Notes under the pieces: generated by a model
Told to the model about the DNA's origin: nothing
Database searches by the model: none
The model's input: the letters and a program-made list of their open reading frames with translations, nothing else
Program-made: the position numbers and the translations under genes
Shown here: piece after piece, positions 1 to 11,154 of the stretch
How the letters are laid out: every line of letters starts with the position of its first letter
How positions within the stretch are numbered: the stretch's first letter is position 1
Source of the DNA: Helicobacter ailurogastricus
GTDB lineage: Bacteria > Campylobacterota > Campylobacteria > Campylobacterales > Helicobacteraceae
Assembly (NCBI RefSeq): GCF_001282945.1
Contig: NZ_CDMG01000009.1
Coordinates: 113,620 to 177,619 of the forward strand
Direction: 5' to 3'
Length of the DNA stretch: 64,000 bases

Positions 1-1476
1 CGGGATTTAATCACCGGCGAGATTGCCGGCTATGTGGCTAAGGGCACGCTTTTAGCCACCGGGGGCTATGGGCGGGTGTATAAGCACACCACCAACGCCG
101 TGATTTGCGATGGAGTGGGGATTGCCACCGCTTTAGAAACGGGCGTGGCAAAACTAGGCAACATGGAAGCCGTGCAATTCCACCCCACTGCCTTAGTGCC
201 TAGTGGGATTTTGATGACAGAAGGCTGTCGAGGCGATGGAGGGATTTTGCGCGATAAATTTGGGCGCAGATTCATGCCCGCTTATGAGCCTGAGAAAAAA
301 GAATTGGCTAGCCGTGATGTAGTGAGTCGCCGCATTTTAGAGCACATTAAAAAGGGCTATGGGGCTAATTCGCCCTATGGCGACCATGTGTGGCTAGACA
401 TTGCGATCTTAGGGCGTGCGCATGTGGAGAAAAACCTACGCGATGTCCACGACATCGCCCATACCTTTGCTGGTGTCGATGCGGCGGATGATAGCGTAGA
501 AACGGAAGAAAACATGAAAGGCATGCCCACGGACGAGCCTGATTTTGGGCCCGGCGCGCCCAAACAAAAAGGCTGGGTGCCTATTAAACCCATGCAGCAC
601 TACTCTATGGGGGGTCTGCGCACCGACTACAAGGGGCATAGCCACCTAAAAGGGCTCTTTTGTGCAGGCGAGGCGGCGTGTTGGGATTTGCACGGCTTTA
701 ACCGCTTGGGGGGCAACTCCGTGAGCGAGGCGGTCGTGGCGGGCATGATCATTGGGGATTACTTCGCCGAGTATTGCAAGGGCGCAGAGTTAGACATTAG
801 CACCCACATTGTGGAGCAATTCATCCAAAAAAGCCAGGAACATATCCAAAATTTATTACACAATGATGGGCAAGAAAATGTCTATGAAATCCGCGAGCGC
901 ATGCGCGAGATCATGGACGAGAAAGTGGGCGTGTTTAGAGATGGCAAAACCCTAGAGGAGGCTTTAAGCGAGCTAGAGGAGCTTTACAAACGCTCTAAAA
1001 ATATCCATGTGAAAAACAAAAAAATACACAACAACCCCGAGCTCGAGGACGCTTACCGCACCCAAAGGATGCTTAAAATTGCCCTGTGTGTGACCAAAGG
1101 CGCGCTCGATCGCACCGAAAGCCGCGGCGCACACATGCGCACCGACCACCCTAAGCGCGACGATGCCAACTGGTTAAACCGCACCCTTGCGTCATGGCCA
1201 GATCCTAACCAAACTCTACCCACCTTAGAGTACGAGCCTTTAGACATCATGAAAATGGAGCTAAGTCCAGACTTTAGGGGTTATGGCGCGAAAGGTAACT
1301 TTATCCCACACCCACTCAAAGAACAAAGGGATGCCCAAATCAAAGAGATCACAGAGCAGGTACAAGCCCAAGGGGGGGATCGCTATGCTTTGCAAGAAGC
1401 ACTGATGCCCTTTGATTTACAACCCAAATACAAGGCGCGCAATGTCCGCCTAGATGATCAAAGACAAGGAGAATAA
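1..1476 (+). CDS. frdA: fumarate reductase flavoprotein subunit FrdA (C-terminal 491 residues)
   Basis: Catalytic flavoprotein of quinol:fumarate reductase, which reduces fumarate to succinate at the inner membrane in anaerobic respiration. The reading frame is already open at base 1, so the N-terminal third lies upstream; the H. pylori protein is about 714 residues. Visible landmarks are the FAD/substrate segment [19 protein letters not shown], the [10 protein letters not shown] capping-domain segment and the FAD-contacting [18 protein letters not shown]. The C-terminus is the helical SdhA/FrdA domain. The frdB start codon follows the stop directly, as expected for a frdCAB operon with frdC upstream of the window. 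The family call is certain; only the N-terminus is unseen. Confidence 0.97.
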   Translation, partial: RDLITGEIAGYVAKGTLLATGGYGRVYKHTTNAVICDGVGIATALETGVAKLGNMEAVQFHPTALVPSGILMTEGCRGDGGILRDKFGRRFMPAYEPEKKELASRDVVSRRILEHIKKGYGANSPYGDHVWLDIAILGRAHVEKNLRDVHDIAHTFAGVDAADDSVETEENMKGMPTDEPDFGPGAPKQKGWVPIKPMQHYSMGGLRTDYKGHSHLKGLFCAGEAACWDLHGFNRLGGNSVSEAVVAGMIIGDYFAEYCKGAELDISTHIVEQFIQKSQEHIQNLLHNDGQENVYEIRERMREIMDEKVGVFRDGKTLEEALSELEELYKRSKNIHVKNKKIHNNPELEDAYRTQRMLKIALCVTKGALDRTESRGAHMRTDHPKRDDANWLNRTLASWPDPNQTLPTLEYEPLDIMKMELSPDFRGYGAKGNFIPHPLKEQRDAQIKEITEQVQAQGGDRYALQEALMPFDLQPKYKARNVRLDDQRQGE

Positions 1477-2205
1477 ATGGGACGGCAAATCACCATCCGC
1501 GCCTTAAAATTTGACCCCCAAAGCGCGGTTTCTAAACCCCACTTTAAAGACTACCAACTAGAGGAAATCCCATCGATGACTCTATTCATCGCTTTGGGGA
1601 TGATCCGCGAACAATTAGATCCGGATTTAAGTTTTGACTTTGTGTGTCGGGCAGGTATTTGTGGCAGCTGTGCCATGATGGTCAATGGGAGGCCCCGTTT
1701 GGCGTGCAAAACCTTAACCTCGAGTTTTAGCGAAAATGTCATCACGCTCATGCCCATGCCCTCCTTCCCCTTAATCAAGGATTTAAGCGTGAATACGGGC
1801 GAGTGGTTTGCCGGCATGAATGCACGGGTGGAAAGCTGGGCGCATCATAAAAAGGAAGTGGACATCACCAAGCCTGAAGAGCGCATCGACCCGGATGAGG
1901 CGCAAAATGTTTTTGAGCTCGATCGTTGCATTGAGTGCGGGTGCTGCATTGCAGCTTGTGGGACGAAATTGATGCGTGAAAACTTCATTGGGGCGGCGGG
2001 AATGAATCGCGCCATGCGCTTTTTGATCGACTCACACGATGAGCGCAGCGATGACGATTTTTACGAATTGGTGGGCGATGACGATGGGGTCTTTGGGTGC
2101 ATGAGTCTGATTGGTTGCCACGACACCTGCCCTAAACAAATCCCTTTACAAGGCACTTTAGCCGACTTACGCAATAAAATGGTGAAGGTGGGTAAAGCCC
2201 GCTAG
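1477..2205 (+). CDS. frdB: fumarate reductase iron-sulfur subunit FrdB
   Basis: Electron-transfer subunit passing electrons from the membrane haem subunit FrdC to the FrdA flavin. It has 242 residues, close to the usual 240-250. The N-terminal plant-type [2Fe-2S] domain shows CRAGICGSC (about 57-65) and a further Cys near 77. The C-terminal ferredoxin domain shows [11 protein letters not shown] (about 151-161) and a second set of cysteines at [13 protein letters not shown] (about 207-219), ligating the 4Fe and 3Fe type clusters. The start ATG follows the frdA stop with no gap, behind the Shine-Dalgarno AAGGAG. Its stop overlaps that of the convergent waaL gene by a few bases, leaving no room for a conventional terminator between them. 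Confidence 0.97.
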   Translation: MGRQITIRALKFDPQSAVSKPHFKDYQLEEIPSMTLFIALGMIREQLDPDLSFDFVCRAGICGSCAMMVNGRPRLACKTLTSSFSENVITLMPMPSFPLIKDLSVNTGEWFAGMNARVESWAHHKKEVDITKPEERIDPDEAQNVFELDRCIECGCCIAACGTKLMRENFIGAAGMNRAMRFLIDSHDERSDDDFYELVGDDDGVFGCMSLIGCHDTCPKQIPLQGTLADLRNKMVKVGKAR

Positions 2206-3461
2206 ATCGGGTCTTTGCTCGTTGTGGTGGGCGGTTGTGTTGTGGGCAATCGCTCTGCGATTGCTCCCATAACCACCATCCCCACAAGAAAACTCCCCTC
2301 AATAAAAAAATCAAAAGGATCAAAGCCGATTCCCACACTCACATAAAAGACCAGCATGGAGAGCATGAACACCCCGATGATGTCCTTTCGTTTAGCAAAA
2401 AAGCGCCACAGCACGCATAAAAACCACGCCAACGCCGCTAGCCCCAAGACTCCCCTATGCGCTAGGGTGTTGAAAAACTCATTGTCGTATTTCTCGGCAC
2501 AATTGATTTGATCGGCCTTCCTATAAGAGTGCGATAGGGCTAAGATCTCATCTAGCCGCCGACACTTGGTGCTAAGACTCATGCCAATGAGAGGTGAAAG
2601 TTTAGCGATGGCTAGGGCTTCTTGCCAGCGAGCAAGGCGCAGACCAATGCTCGAATCGGGGTTTTTTTGGGCAAAGAGTCGCAGGTCTTGACTAAAGCTC
2701 TCGTCTTTAGTCCTTGCCGCGTGTAAAAGGGCGTGCTGCTCTAGAGTTTGATTTAAGGCAAACAGCCCACCAAAGCACAGCGCCATAAGTCCCATGTAAC
2801 GCCATTGTTTCGTGCGCCTTAAAAACACACACAGAGCTAAAAAGGTGATGGCAAAGGCGATGGACGCGCTTCTTGTGGCGCTAAAGAGCACCACTAAAAA
2901 CCCTGTCAGCATCGCCACGCTAAAGAGCCATTTTTCTTGGCGTTTGTCTGTGTGTAAGGCGTAGATAAAACACCCAAAGAGCGCCATAGAAGTGAGCGTA
3001 ACAAAGCCCACAACCGTGCTAAAGCCCACCACCCGTCCCACGCCCAAAAACACCCTTTGCACAAAAGCCAACCCGCCATTAAAGAAACAAGCAAAAGCCA
3101 TGCTGTAAAACAAAAAACGGGCATTGAGGCGGAAGGGCACATTGTGTAGGCACAAAAGCGCAACCACACCCAGCACATACACCGAGGGCATGTTGAGCGA
3201 GCGCAAATTGTAGTGCCACGCGTCCAAATCCCCTCCCACAAATAAATTTGGCCACACCACTAAAAACATCGCAAACATGGAGGCAATGAGCCATTTAAAG
3301 GGGGATAAGTGCATGGGGGGTTTGTGGGCTTTGTAGTAAAGCAGTCCCCCTAAAGCCAAGATCACCATTAAAATTTGCGCGCTAGGCTTTTTAAAAGAGA
3401 GGACAAAAAAAAGGGCAAAAAAGAGGGTTAAAACCTTGTGGCGATCGATCGAGAGCCACAT
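2202..3461 (-). CDS. waaL: O-antigen ligase (WaaL family membrane protein)
   Basis: Polytopic inner-membrane protein of 419 residues with roughly ten hydrophobic segments. It has the large periplasmic loop typical of Wzy/WaaL ligases (about residues 230-330, with conserved-type RxxxW and [11 protein letters not shown] stretches). In H. pylori the gene next to rpsO and flhA (HP1039) is the O-antigen ligase that joins O-chain to lipid A-core in the periplasm, and the same neighbourhood is seen here. It starts 7 bases after the rpsO stop, so the two are probably cotranscribed from the rpsO promoter. It ends tail-to-tail with frdB with a 4-base overlap. The call rests on membrane topology and synteny; such ligases are poorly conserved in sequence. 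Confidence 0.8.
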   Translation of the reverse strand: MWLSIDRHKVLTLFFALFFVLSFKKPSAQILMVILALGGLLYYKAHKPPMHLSPFKWLIASMFAMFLVVWPNLFVGGDLDAWHYNLRSLNMPSVYVLGVVALLCLHNVPFRLNARFLFYSMAFACFFNGGLAFVQRVFLGVGRVVGFSTVVGFVTLTSMALFGCFIYALHTDKRQEKWLFSVAMLTGFLVVLFSATRSASIAFAITFLALCVFLRRTKQWRYMGLMALCFGGLFALNQTLEQHALLHAARTKDESFSQDLRLFAQKNPDSSIGLRLARWQEALAIAKLSPLIGMSLSTKCRRLDEILALSHSYRKADQINCAEKYDNEFFNTLAHRGVLGLAALAWFLCVLWRFFAKRKDIIGVFMLSMLVFYVSVGIGFDPFDFFIEGSFLVGMVVMGAIAERLPTTQPPTTTSKDPI

Positions 3462-3468
3462 AGAGGGC

Positions 3469-3741
3469 TTAACGATTCTTGATGCCTAACGCTTCAATGA
3501 GCTCGACATAGCGGTCGTGCTGTGTGTTTTTTAGGTATTTGAGTAGGTTTTTGCGATGCCCCACCAATTTTAACAACCCTAGACGGCTGGAGTGATCTTT
3601 GGGGTTGTCTTTTAAATGGACGGTCAAGTCCGCAATCCTTTGGCTCAAAAGGGCGATTTGCACCTCACATGAACCCGTGTCGTTATCTTGTCTGGCGAAG
3701 CGCTTAACGATCTCTTGCTTCTTCTCCGTACTTAAAGCCAT
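3469..3741 (-). CDS. rpsO: 30S ribosomal protein S15
   Basis: Primary 16S rRNA-binding protein of the small-subunit platform, 90 residues, normal length. The family signature is intact: [20 protein letters not shown] followed by [24 protein letters not shown] strong Shine-Dalgarno (AGGAGG) lies 5 bases before the ATG. The short leader contains the palindrome TCCTATTAGGA overlapping that site, so translation could be modulated by structure; S15 autoregulates in several bacteria, but this is only a suggestion here. It is the first gene of a short leftward unit with waaL. Confidence 0.97.
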   Translation of the reverse strand: MALSTEKKQEIVKRFARQDNDTGSCEVQIALLSQRIADLTVHLKDNPKDHSSRLGLLKLVGHRKNLLKYLKNTQHDRYVELIEALGIKNR

Positions 3742-3776
3742 AAAGACCTCCTAATAGGAAATTTACATAAGCCCGC

Positions 3777-3782
3777 ATTATA
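3777..3782 (-). promoter_or_regulatory. -10 element of the rpsO-waaL promoter
   Basis: Perfect TATAAT on the minus strand in the 105-base divergent gap between rpsO and flhA, about 36 bases before the rpsO start. Helicobacter housekeeping promoters often rely on the -10 box with only a weak -35, and no well-spaced -35 is evident here. Confidence 0.7.
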
Positions 3783-3814
3783 ACCTAAAAAGTCAAATTT
3801 TACATGAAAGATTG

Positions 3815-3820
3815 TAAAAT
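3815..3820 (+). promoter_or_regulatory. candidate -10 element for flhA
   Basis: TAAAAT preceded by a TG dinucleotide on the plus strand, 27 bases before the flhA GTG start. It is the best housekeeping-type -10 in the divergent gap. A weak call, because A/T-rich hexamers are frequent here. Confidence 0.45.
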
Positions 3821-3846
3821 GCAAAGACTTTAACGCAAGGTAGTTA

Positions 3847-6045
3847 GTGGCGCGCAACAAGCAAAAGAGCATTTTAAAACGGACTTTTCCCTTTTTAAGA
3901 CAACTCACCCAGTCTAAAGACTTGACCGTTGTCGCCTTTGTGATCGCGATTTTAGCGATCATCATTGTGCCCTTGCCCCCCTTTTTACTCGACTTCTTGC
4001 TCACCATCTCTATTGCCTTGTCGGTGCTTATCATCTTGATCGGGCTTTACATCACTAAGCCCACAGATTTTAGCGCTTTCCCCACCTTGCTTTTGATCGT
4101 AACGCTTTATCGCCTTGCACTCAATGTCGCCACGACTCGTATGATTTTAACGCAAGGCTACAAGGGTCCTAGTGCGGTCAGCGACATCATCAGTGCTTTC
4201 GGCGAATTTACGGTGAGCGGCAACTATGTGATCGGGACGATCATTTTTAGCATTTTGGTTTTGGTGAATTTATTGGTGGTTACCAATGGCTCGACTCGTG
4301 TGACTGAAGTGCGCGCGCGTTTTGCTTTGGATGCCATGCCCGGTAAGCAAATGGCGATCGATGCGGATTTAAACTCGGGGCTGATCGACAATGAAGAAGC
4401 CAAAAAAAGGCGCGCCGCCCTAAGCCAAGAGGCGGATTTTTACGGCGCGATGGACGGGGCGAGCAAATTTGTCAAAGGCGATGCGATCGCCTCCATCATC
4501 ATCACTTTAATCAACATCATCGGGGGGTTTTTAGTCGGGGTGTTTCAAAGGGACATGACGATGGCCTACAGCGCCTCGACTTTCACGGTTTTAACGATCG
4601 GCGATGGGCTGGTGAGCCAAATCCCGGCTCTCATCATCGCCACCGCTACGGGCATTGTCGCCACCCGCACCACCCAGCACGAGGAAGAAAACTTCGCCAG
4701 CAAACTCATTACGCAACTCACCGACAAGAGCAAAACCTTAATCATTGTGGGTTTTATTCTCTTGCTCTTTGCCAGCGTGCCCGGGCTGCCCACCTTTTCG
4801 CTCGCTTTTGTGGGGAGTTTGTTTTTATTCATCGCATGGCTCATCTCAAGGGAGGGCAAGGACAATTTATTTTCTAAATTTGAGGCGTGGCTGAGTAAAA
4901 AAACGGGCATTGATTTAAGCCACAAACAAGCTACCCCAGCCGATCAAGCCCCCACCACCCGCCCCCAAAAAAGCGCAGAGGAGATCAAAAAAGAGGAAGA
5001 GCAGGCCATTAACGAGGTGCTAAAAATCGAGTTTTTAGAATTGGCCCTAGGCTACCAGCTCATCTCGCTAGCCGATGTCAAGCAGGGAGGCGATTTGTTA
5101 GAGCGCATTAGAGGCATTAGAAAAAAGATCGCGAGTGATTACGGCTTTTTAATGCCCCAAATCCGCATCCGCGACAATTTACAACTCCCCCCCACGCACT
5201 ACGAGATCAAATTAAAGGGGATCACCATTGGCGATGGGAGCGTGATGCCCGAGCGCTTTTTGGCCATGAATACAGGCTTTGCGGGCAAGGAGATCGAGGG
5301 CATCCCCACCAAAGAACCTGCCTTTGGCATGGACGCGCTGTGGATCGAACCCAAAGACAAGGAGGAGGCGATCATCCAAGGTTATACGATCATTGACCCC
5401 TCCACCGTGATCGCCACGCACACTAGCGAGCTTGTCAAAAACTACGCCGAAGAGTTCATCACCAAAGACGAGGTGAAATCTCTCTTAGAGCGGCTAGGCA
5501 ATGACTACCCGGCCATTGTGGAGGAGGCCAAGAAAATCCCCACGGGGGTGATTCGCTCTGTGTTGCAAGAGTTGTTGCACGAGAAAATCCCCATTAAGGA
5601 CATGCTCACAATCCTAGAAACCATCACCGACATCGCGCCCAGCGTGCAAAACGACATCACCATTTTAACCGAGCAGGTGCGCGCAAGGCTTTCACGGGTC
5701 ATCACCAATATTTTTAAATCTGAGGATGGGAGCTTAAAATTACTCACCCTAGGCACCGCCACCGAGCAGTTTTTATTAAACAAGCTCAAAGACCAAGCTT
5801 CGGGTAAATTTTTATTGTTAAACGCGACTGAAATGCAACAACTCATTGAGCATGTGTCCGCGGAGTCGATGAAAATTTTACAAAGAGGGATCGCGCCCGT
5901 GATTTTGATTGTCGATCCTGAGTTGCGCCGCCCCCTCTCTACGAAAATGGAGCAGTTTAAGATCGACATTGTGGTTTTAAGCCACGCCGAATTAGACACG
6001 AATGCCAAATACGAAGTGCTTGGCACGATCAACATCAATTTTTAA
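3847..6045 (+). CDS. flhA: flagellar export apparatus protein FlhA
   Basis: Export-gate component of the flagellar type III secretion system, 732 residues, as expected (about 730 in H. pylori). The N-terminal half holds about eight membrane helices. Between them is the conserved cytoplasmic loop with [26 protein letters not shown] (about 165-190), the FHIPEP-family signature. The C-terminal cytoplasmic domain begins after a charged linker near 360-390 and docks chaperone-substrate complexes. The start is GTG at 3847, with AAGG upstream and the MARNKQKS start typical of the genus. FlhA also feeds into RpoN-dependent flagellar gene control in Helicobacter. The neighbour order rpsO / flhA / DHH phosphoesterase matches H. 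pylori HP1040-1042. Confidence 0.97.
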   Translation: MARNKQKSILKRTFPFLRQLTQSKDLTVVAFVIAILAIIIVPLPPFLLDFLLTISIALSVLIILIGLYITKPTDFSAFPTLLLIVTLYRLALNVATTRMILTQGYKGPSAVSDIISAFGEFTVSGNYVIGTIIFSILVLVNLLVVTNGSTRVTEVRARFALDAMPGKQMAIDADLNSGLIDNEEAKKRRAALSQEADFYGAMDGASKFVKGDAIASIIITLINIIGGFLVGVFQRDMTMAYSASTFTVLTIGDGLVSQIPALIIATATGIVATRTTQHEEENFASKLITQLTDKSKTLIIVGFILLLFASVPGLPTFSLAFVGSLFLFIAWLISREGKDNLFSKFEAWLSKKTGIDLSHKQATPADQAPTTRPQKSAEEIKKEEEQAINEVLKIEFLELALGYQLISLADVKQGGDLLERIRGIRKKIASDYGFLMPQIRIRDNLQLPPTHYEIKLKGITIGDGSVMPERFLAMNTGFAGKEIEGIPTKEPAFGMDALWIEPKDKEEAIIQGYTIIDPSTVIATHTSELVKNYAEEFITKDEVKSLLERLGNDYPAIVEEAKKIPTGVIRSVLQELLHEKIPIKDMLTILETITDIAPSVQNDITILTEQVRARLSRVITNIFKSEDGSLKLLTLGTATEQFLLNKLKDQASGKFLLLNATEMQQLIEHVSAESMKILQRGIAPVILIVDPELRRPLSTKMEQFKIDIVVLSHAELDTNAKYEVLGTININF

Positions 6046-6054
6046 GGACAAAAA

Positions 6055-7140
6055 ATGCAAGTTTTCCATTTATCCCACATTGATTTAGACGGCTATGGTT
6101 GCCAATTCATCAGCCGCCATTTTTTTAAGGACATCAAGTTTTACAACGCCAACTATGGGCGGGAGGTCTCTGCAAGGCTACACGAAATTTTAGACGACAT
6201 CAGCAAAGCCTTAGAGCCCAAGCGCAAAATCTTGATCCTCGTTACAGATTTAAACCTAACCCTGAACGAGGCGCAGTTCTTGCAAGAGCAAAGCGATGCC
6301 CTGCGCTTGCAAGGACTCGAGGTGCAGGTGTCGCTCTTAGATCACCACGCCACTGGCCAAGACGCGGCTAAAATCTATCATTGGTACCACCTAGACACCG
6401 AGCGCAGCGCGTCTAAAATCACCTTTGAAACTTTGCAAAAGTTGCACCAACCCCTAGAGAGCCTAGAGAGCCTAGCCCCCATGGTGGAGATGATCAACTC
6501 CATTGACATTTGGCAAGAGGGGGGGTTTGGCTTTGAATTTGGTAAGGTGTGCATGCGCATGATCGCAAGCACCCATGAGCTCAACCGCTTCATGTTTGAT
6601 GAAGAGCACCGCGCCTATAAATTCGCCCTTTTAAAGAAAGTACCCGACTATCTGCACCAAGAAAGGGGAGAGGTTGCCTTTGACAACGATTTATTTAGGC
6701 TTAAAAAAATCGCTTTGGGGGGTAACCCGGATTTAGAAACGATGGACAACATCGCCTCCAATGCGCAGGTTGCCCTGCTCTCTAAGAAAAAAGAGGAGTG
6801 CAGCATCGAGTGCGAGGGCAAGAGGGGGTTTTTAAGTTACAGCATGGGGGGCATTAGCGTTTTAGCTAATCTATTTTTAGAGCAAAACCCCGAATTTGAC
6901 TTTTACATGGATGTGAGTCCCAAGGGGTCTGTGAGCTTGCGCTCCAATGGAAAATGCGATGTGAGCAGTTTAAGCAAGCAGTATTTTAACGGGGGCGGGC
7001 ACAAAAATGCCAGCGGGGGCAAAATTGAGGGTTTTAAAGAAAGTTTTAGTTACTATGACATCAGAGAGCAGTTGGAGAAGGTGTTTCACAAGGAAAAGGG
7101 GGCTGATTACGGCTTCTTTGGGAACCGCTTTGGATTTTAA
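6055..7140 (+). CDS. DHH/DHHA1 family phosphoesterase (oligoribonuclease/NrnB-like)
   Basis: 361-residue cytoplasmic phosphoesterase, the counterpart of H. pylori HP1042. The metal-binding DHH-family motifs are visible: SHIDLDGYGCQF near the N-terminus (D-x-D form of motif I), VTDLNL (motif II, about 63-68) and LLDHHATG (motif III, about 93-101). The C-terminal DHHA1 domain ends with the nucleotide-binding NGGGHKNASGG near 318. Family members degrade nanoRNAs, pAp or cyclic-dinucleotide products; which substrate applies here is not readable from sequence. It starts 9 bases after flhA behind an AAGGA site, so it is probably translated from the same transcript. Confidence 0.88.
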   Translation: MQVFHLSHIDLDGYGCQFISRHFFKDIKFYNANYGREVSARLHEILDDISKALEPKRKILILVTDLNLTLNEAQFLQEQSDALRLQGLEVQVSLLDHHATGQDAAKIYHWYHLDTERSASKITFETLQKLHQPLESLESLAPMVEMINSIDIWQEGGFGFEFGKVCMRMIASTHELNRFMFDEEHRAYKFALLKKVPDYLHQERGEVAFDNDLFRLKKIALGGNPDLETMDNIASNAQVALLSKKKEECSIECEGKRGFLSYSMGGISVLANLFLEQNPEFDFYMDVSPKGSVSLRSNGKCDVSSLSKQYFNGGGHKNASGGKIEGFKESFSYYDIREQLEKVFHKEKGADYGFFGNRFGF

Positions 7141-7173
7141 GCCAACCCCGAAGAAAAGTTAAAAGGAGAGTCC

Positions 7174-7863
7174 ATGAAAACCAAATCTATATCCTGTATC
7201 CTCGCTCTAAGTTTGCTCACAGGTTGTGTAACCTACCAAGTCAAACCTGAAAAGGTTACCAGCTACAACAACGGCATCCAAGTCCTCACCTCTGCTAAAC
7301 CAAACTCTAAGGTCCAAATTGAAGTCGCCCAAAGAAAATTAAAAGGTTTAGACAACCCGCCCCTTGTGATCTATGTGGGTGCGCAGATTTTGAGTGGTGG
7401 CCCCTTGAATTTTGACACCTCCAACATATCCGCGAGCGAGGGGGGCAATGTCTTGTCTGTGTTGAGCTTCCAAGCGATGATGAAGTCCAGCTACGATTTT
7501 GAACCGGTGTTGCAGAAATTCAACATCGCCACCCCCAACAGCAACATTGTAGAAGATGGCATCGGCCCCTCGATGTTTTACTACGGGCAGGGCAGCTTTT
7601 TGGCCTATGACATGATGTTTGGCATGCCCTTCATGATGATGGACGATGTGCAAACCCAAGAGATCATGCAAGAGGAGAGACAGGCGTTTAAGATCATGGC
7701 CATCAACTATCTTAAACGCTCCACCCTAAAACCCAATGGCAAGGCCAAGGGAGGTTTTGTGGTGATCGATCCCAAACCCATTAAGCCGGGCACCCTCGTG
7801 GTGAAGGTGAATTTACACAACGAAATCCACACCTTTAAAATCGATATACAAAGCACACAATAG
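7174..7863 (+). CDS. putative lipoprotein of unknown function
   Basis: 229-residue secreted protein. Residues 1-18 form a short lipoprotein signal peptide ending in the lipobox LTGC, so Cys18 would be lipidated and the protein anchored in the outer or inner membrane. No enzymatic domain is recognised. The middle (about 148-166) is unusually rich in methionine and aspartate ([17 protein letters not shown]), which could be a metal-binding or flexible surface; this is speculation. The C-terminal 50 residues look like a beta-rich domain. A good Shine-Dalgarno (AAAAGGAGAG) precedes the ATG. It sits 10 bases upstream of pheS, so it may lead that transcript. Confidence 0.7.
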   Translation: MKTKSISCILALSLLTGCVTYQVKPEKVTSYNNGIQVLTSAKPNSKVQIEVAQRKLKGLDNPPLVIYVGAQILSGGPLNFDTSNISASEGGNVLSVLSFQAMMKSSYDFEPVLQKFNIATPNSNIVEDGIGPSMFYYGQGSFLAYDMMFGMPFMMMDDVQTQEIMQEERQAFKIMAINYLKRSTLKPNGKAKGGFVVIDPKPIKPGTLVVKVNLHNEIHTFKIDIQSTQ

Positions 7864-7873
7864 AAAGGCAGGC

Positions 7874-8866
7874 ATGCAGGCACTACAGACGATCTTAGAA
7901 AAATTAGAGGGCGTGCAAGACTTGCACGCCCTAGAGGAAGTGCGCTTACTTGTGCTGGGCAAAAAGGGCCTGCTCACCCAAGAGTTTGCGGCACTTAAAC
8001 ATCTAGAGGGGCAGGCAAAAGCCCAAAAAGCCCAAGACCTCAACAACTTTAAGGAAAAATTCAGCACCCTGCACGCCCAAAAAAAGCAAACCTTGCAGGC
8101 TTTAAAGTTGCAAGAGCGTTTGCAATCTGAAAAGCTGGATATGAGCCTAGCCAACACCCACTTCAGCGGGAGTTTGGGCCATCCGCTAAACTATACCAAG
8201 GAGCGCATCATCGCCCACTTCACCCAACGGGGTTTTAAGTTGCACTTGGGCGCGCTTGTGGAGGATGATTTTCATAATTTTAGCGCGCTCAACATCCCCC
8301 CCCACCACCCGGCAAGGGCGATGCAAGACACTTTTTATTTTAAAGACCATAAGCTCTTGCGCACCCACACATCCCCCACCCAAATCCACGCCATGCAAGA
8401 GCAAAAACCCCCAATCAAAATGATCGCCGTGGGCCACACCTTTAGGCGCGATCACGACACCACCCACACGCCCATGTTTTCCCAAGTTGAGGGGCTGGTG
8501 GTGGATCAAAGCGTGCATTTTGGGCATCTTAAGCAGGTCTTAGAGGAGTTTTTACACGCCTTTTTTGGGAGCGTTAAGGTGCGCTGGCGCTCAAGCTTCT
8601 TTCCCTTCACCGAGCCTAGCGCAGAGGTGGATATTAGTTGCGCTTTTTGCGATCAAAAGGGGTGCAAAGTGTGTAAAAATACGGGTTGGCTCGAGGTTTT
8701 GGGCTCAGGGCTGGTGCATCCAGCGGTGTTTAAAAATGTCGGGCTAGAGGGTGTGCAAGGCTACGCTTTTGGCATGGGCATTGAGCGGCTTGCCATGCTC
8801 TCTTGTGAAATCAACGACCTGCGCAGTTTCTTTGAAACCGATTTACGCATGCTGGAGGCGTTTTAA
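7874..8866 (+). CDS. pheS: phenylalanyl-tRNA synthetase alpha subunit
   Basis: Catalytic subunit of the alpha2-beta2 PheRS that charges tRNA-Phe; 330 residues, normal length. The N-terminal coiled-coil (about 1-100) docks tRNA. The class II catalytic core shows motif 2 ([23 protein letters not shown], split around residues 187-209) and motif 3 ([13 protein letters not shown], about 297-309). A cysteine-rich insertion, [17 protein letters not shown] (about 255-271), could bind zinc. The stop codon overlaps the pheT start (TAATG), the tight coupling seen for this pair in most bacteria. A run of eight C bases at 8296-8303 lies inside the gene but encodes a conserved Pro-rich loop. Confidence 0.97.
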   Translation: MQALQTILEKLEGVQDLHALEEVRLLVLGKKGLLTQEFAALKHLEGQAKAQKAQDLNNFKEKFSTLHAQKKQTLQALKLQERLQSEKLDMSLANTHFSGSLGHPLNYTKERIIAHFTQRGFKLHLGALVEDDFHNFSALNIPPHHPARAMQDTFYFKDHKLLRTHTSPTQIHAMQEQKPPIKMIAVGHTFRRDHDTTHTPMFSQVEGLVVDQSVHFGHLKQVLEEFLHAFFGSVKVRWRSSFFPFTEPSAEVDISCAFCDQKGCKVCKNTGWLEVLGSGLVHPAVFKNVGLEGVQGYAFGMGIERLAMLSCEINDLRSFFETDLRMLEAF

Positions 8867-11154
8867 TGCTGCTACACACCGCCCATTTAGCACAATTTTT
8901 AGACATCTCTTGTTTATCTGTCCCAACCCTTTGTGCGGACTTAAGCCGTGTGGGCTTAGAAGTGGAGGGTGTGCATGCCTTTAATTTGCCAGCAGAGGTC
9001 GTGGTCGCTCAGGTTGTTTCTAAGAGCAAACACCCCAACGCCGAAAAATTAAGCCTCTGTGAGGTGGATAGTGGCAATGGGGTTTTACAAATTGTCTGCG
9101 GGGCAAAAAATGTAGAAGCGGGGCAGTTTGTGGCTTTAGCTTTAAAGGGGGCGTATTTGCCCGCTTGCAACTTACACATCAAACCCAGCACCCTAAGAGG
9201 CGTTGAGAGTTTTGGCATGCTCTGCTCTGCGCTTGAGCTGGGCTTGCCTAAACTCGAAGAGGGGATTTTGGTGCTAGATAGCAGCATCAACGCTTATAAA
9301 CCCTTAAAGCTTGGCACACCTTTAAAAGAGTTAGTCTTTTTTGCCGGCACACTCTTAGACATCGGTTTAACCCCCAATCGGGGAGATTGTGCGAGTGTGT
9401 TGGGCATGGCTAGAGAAGTGGCCGCGCTTTATGGGTTAAAACTAACAACCCCAAGCGTGCAAGCTCCCGTCAAAGCCCCCACTTTAAACCTAGACAAAAG
9501 CGTAAAGCATCTAGCCCTAGCTTATGCCCGCTTAAACGCTCCCTCTCTAAGCTTGCCCCTAGAAGTGCGCCTAAGTCTAGCCTTGCAACACGCCTTAAGC
9601 AAAGACCCCCTAGACAACCTCTTGGCCTATGTAACCCACCTTAGCGGGGTCATCTTGCACGCTTACCCCACACCCCTAGAGCTTAAAGAGGACGATCTGG
9701 GCTTTGTGCGCGCCTATTCTCAAGGCATAGAACTTAGCAACATCGCCCTAGACCCCCCTAAAAATGCGGGCTTAAATGCCTTGATTGAGGCAAGCTTTTT
9801 AGACCCCACCTACACTGCCACCCGCTTAAACGCCCACTCCCCCAAACACGCCGCAGGTTTGACCCAGCGCACCACAAGAGGGAGCGAACCGCAGGTCTTG
9901 CTGGGTTTAGCCCTGTTGCAAGAAGTGCTAAAAACCCTAAACGCCCCCGCCTTGGAGCTTGAGAGCTTTTATAGCCAACTTGAGACCCAGAGCCTAGATT
10001 TTCATTTAACCGACATCACCAGCCTTTTAGGGCTTGAGTTATCTGTAAATAGAGTTAAAGACATCTTGGAGAGCTTGGGCTTTGAAGTAGAAGTTAAAAG
10101 GGATCGTTTTAGCGTGCAAGTACCCTTGTTTAGGCACGACATCGCCCAAATTGCCGACATTGCCGAAGAAATCTTGCGCTTCGTGGGGATAGAACACATC
10201 CCCCCTGTCTTGCTTGATTTAAACGAACAAACCAGCCACAACCCCCACTACACCCGCCACAGCTTTGAAAGAACCCTAGCTGCTAAAGCCCTAGCTTTGC
10301 AGTTTAAAGAAGTGGTGCATTATCTCTTTGCCAAAAAGGAGCATTTAGAACAGCTGGGCTACCCCACCTTGCAAGAAAATCTGGATTTGCAAAACCCCAT
10401 TAGCAGCGATTTAAACACTTTGCGCACTTCTTTAATCCCCGGCTTGTTACAGGCCACTGCACACAATAAAAATTTAGGTTTTAAGAGCGTGGCGTTGTTT
10501 GAGCTAGGCAGTGTCTATAGCGCCAATAGGGAGGAAACCCAGCAACTCGCTTTCATCGCCAGCGGGCTAAAGAGTTTGCCCCACTACCCCCACCCTAAGG
10601 GCACAGAGTGGGATTTTTACGCCTTTGCCAATGCCTTGAGCCAAATTCTAGGCAACTTTAGCGTGCAATCCATCAGCCCACAAGAGCAAAAAGAACACCC
10701 CTATTTAAGCACCGCTTACCACCCCTATCAAAGCGCGTGGGTGCTTATGGGCGGGCAAAAGGTGGGGGTCATCGGGGCGATCAACCCTGTTTTAGTGCAA
10801 GAGTGGGATTTATTGGAGGGCTTTATGGCTGAAATTCAAGGCAACGCCTTAAAACCTAAACCCTACATTGCCCAAGAATTTTCAAAATTGCCGACCAGCT
10901 TTAGAGATTTGACCCTCATCTTAGACAAGAATTGCCCCTTTAGTGCCTTACAAGAGGCCTTGTTAGAGGCTAAAATCCCCGATTTAAAAGAGGTCCTAGC
11001 CCTAGATCTTTACCCTGAAAATGCCAACCAAGTCGCTTTAAGTGTGCGCTTAAAGATCCAATCGGCCAGTGCCCTAACGGATGCGCAGTTACAAGAGGTG
11101 GTGCAAAGGGCTTTAAGTGTGTTGGAAAGCCGCTTTAACGCACAACTCAAATGA
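8866..11154 (+). CDS. pheT: phenylalanyl-tRNA synthetase beta subunit
   Basis: Large subunit of PheRS, 762 residues. The N-terminal tRNA-binding EMAP/OB domain lies at about 40-150 (SKHPNAEKLSLCEVDSG...VCGAKNVEAGQ). The B3/B4 editing region follows, then B5 (about 375-450). The catalytic-like core is at about 460-660 (NPISSDLNTLRTSLIPGLL). The C-terminal ferredoxin-fold anticodon-binding domain begins near 675 (FSKLPTSFRDLTLILD). The B3/B4 editing part looks shorter and more divergent than in E. coli, as is common in this phylum. The end overlaps aroA by 4 bases (ATGA), indicating one transcript with translational coupling. Confidence 0.96.
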   Translation: MLLHTAHLAQFLDISCLSVPTLCADLSRVGLEVEGVHAFNLPAEVVVAQVVSKSKHPNAEKLSLCEVDSGNGVLQIVCGAKNVEAGQFVALALKGAYLPACNLHIKPSTLRGVESFGMLCSALELGLPKLEEGILVLDSSINAYKPLKLGTPLKELVFFAGTLLDIGLTPNRGDCASVLGMAREVAALYGLKLTTPSVQAPVKAPTLNLDKSVKHLALAYARLNAPSLSLPLEVRLSLALQHALSKDPLDNLLAYVTHLSGVILHAYPTPLELKEDDLGFVRAYSQGIELSNIALDPPKNAGLNALIEASFLDPTYTATRLNAHSPKHAAGLTQRTTRGSEPQVLLGLALLQEVLKTLNAPALELESFYSQLETQSLDFHLTDITSLLGLELSVNRVKDILESLGFEVEVKRDRFSVQVPLFRHDIAQIADIAEEILRFVGIEHIPPVLLDLNEQTSHNPHYTRHSFERTLAAKALALQFKEVVHYLFAKKEHLEQLGYPTLQENLDLQNPISSDLNTLRTSLIPGLLQATAHNKNLGFKSVALFELGSVYSANREETQQLAFIASGLKSLPHYPHPKGTEWDFYAFANALSQILGNFSVQSISPQEQKEHPYLSTAYHPYQSAWVLMGGQKVGVIGAINPVLVQEWDLLEGFMAEIQGNALKPKPYIAQEFSKLPTSFRDLTLILDKNCPFSALQEALLEAKIPDLKEVLALDLYPENANQVALSVRLKIQSASALTDAQLQEVVQRALSVLESRFNAQLK

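Noticed and set aside
8296..8303. C8 run in pheS as a phase-variation tract.
   Set aside because: The gene is essential, the run is short, and the encoded Ile-Pro-Pro-His-His-Pro stretch fits PheRS normally.
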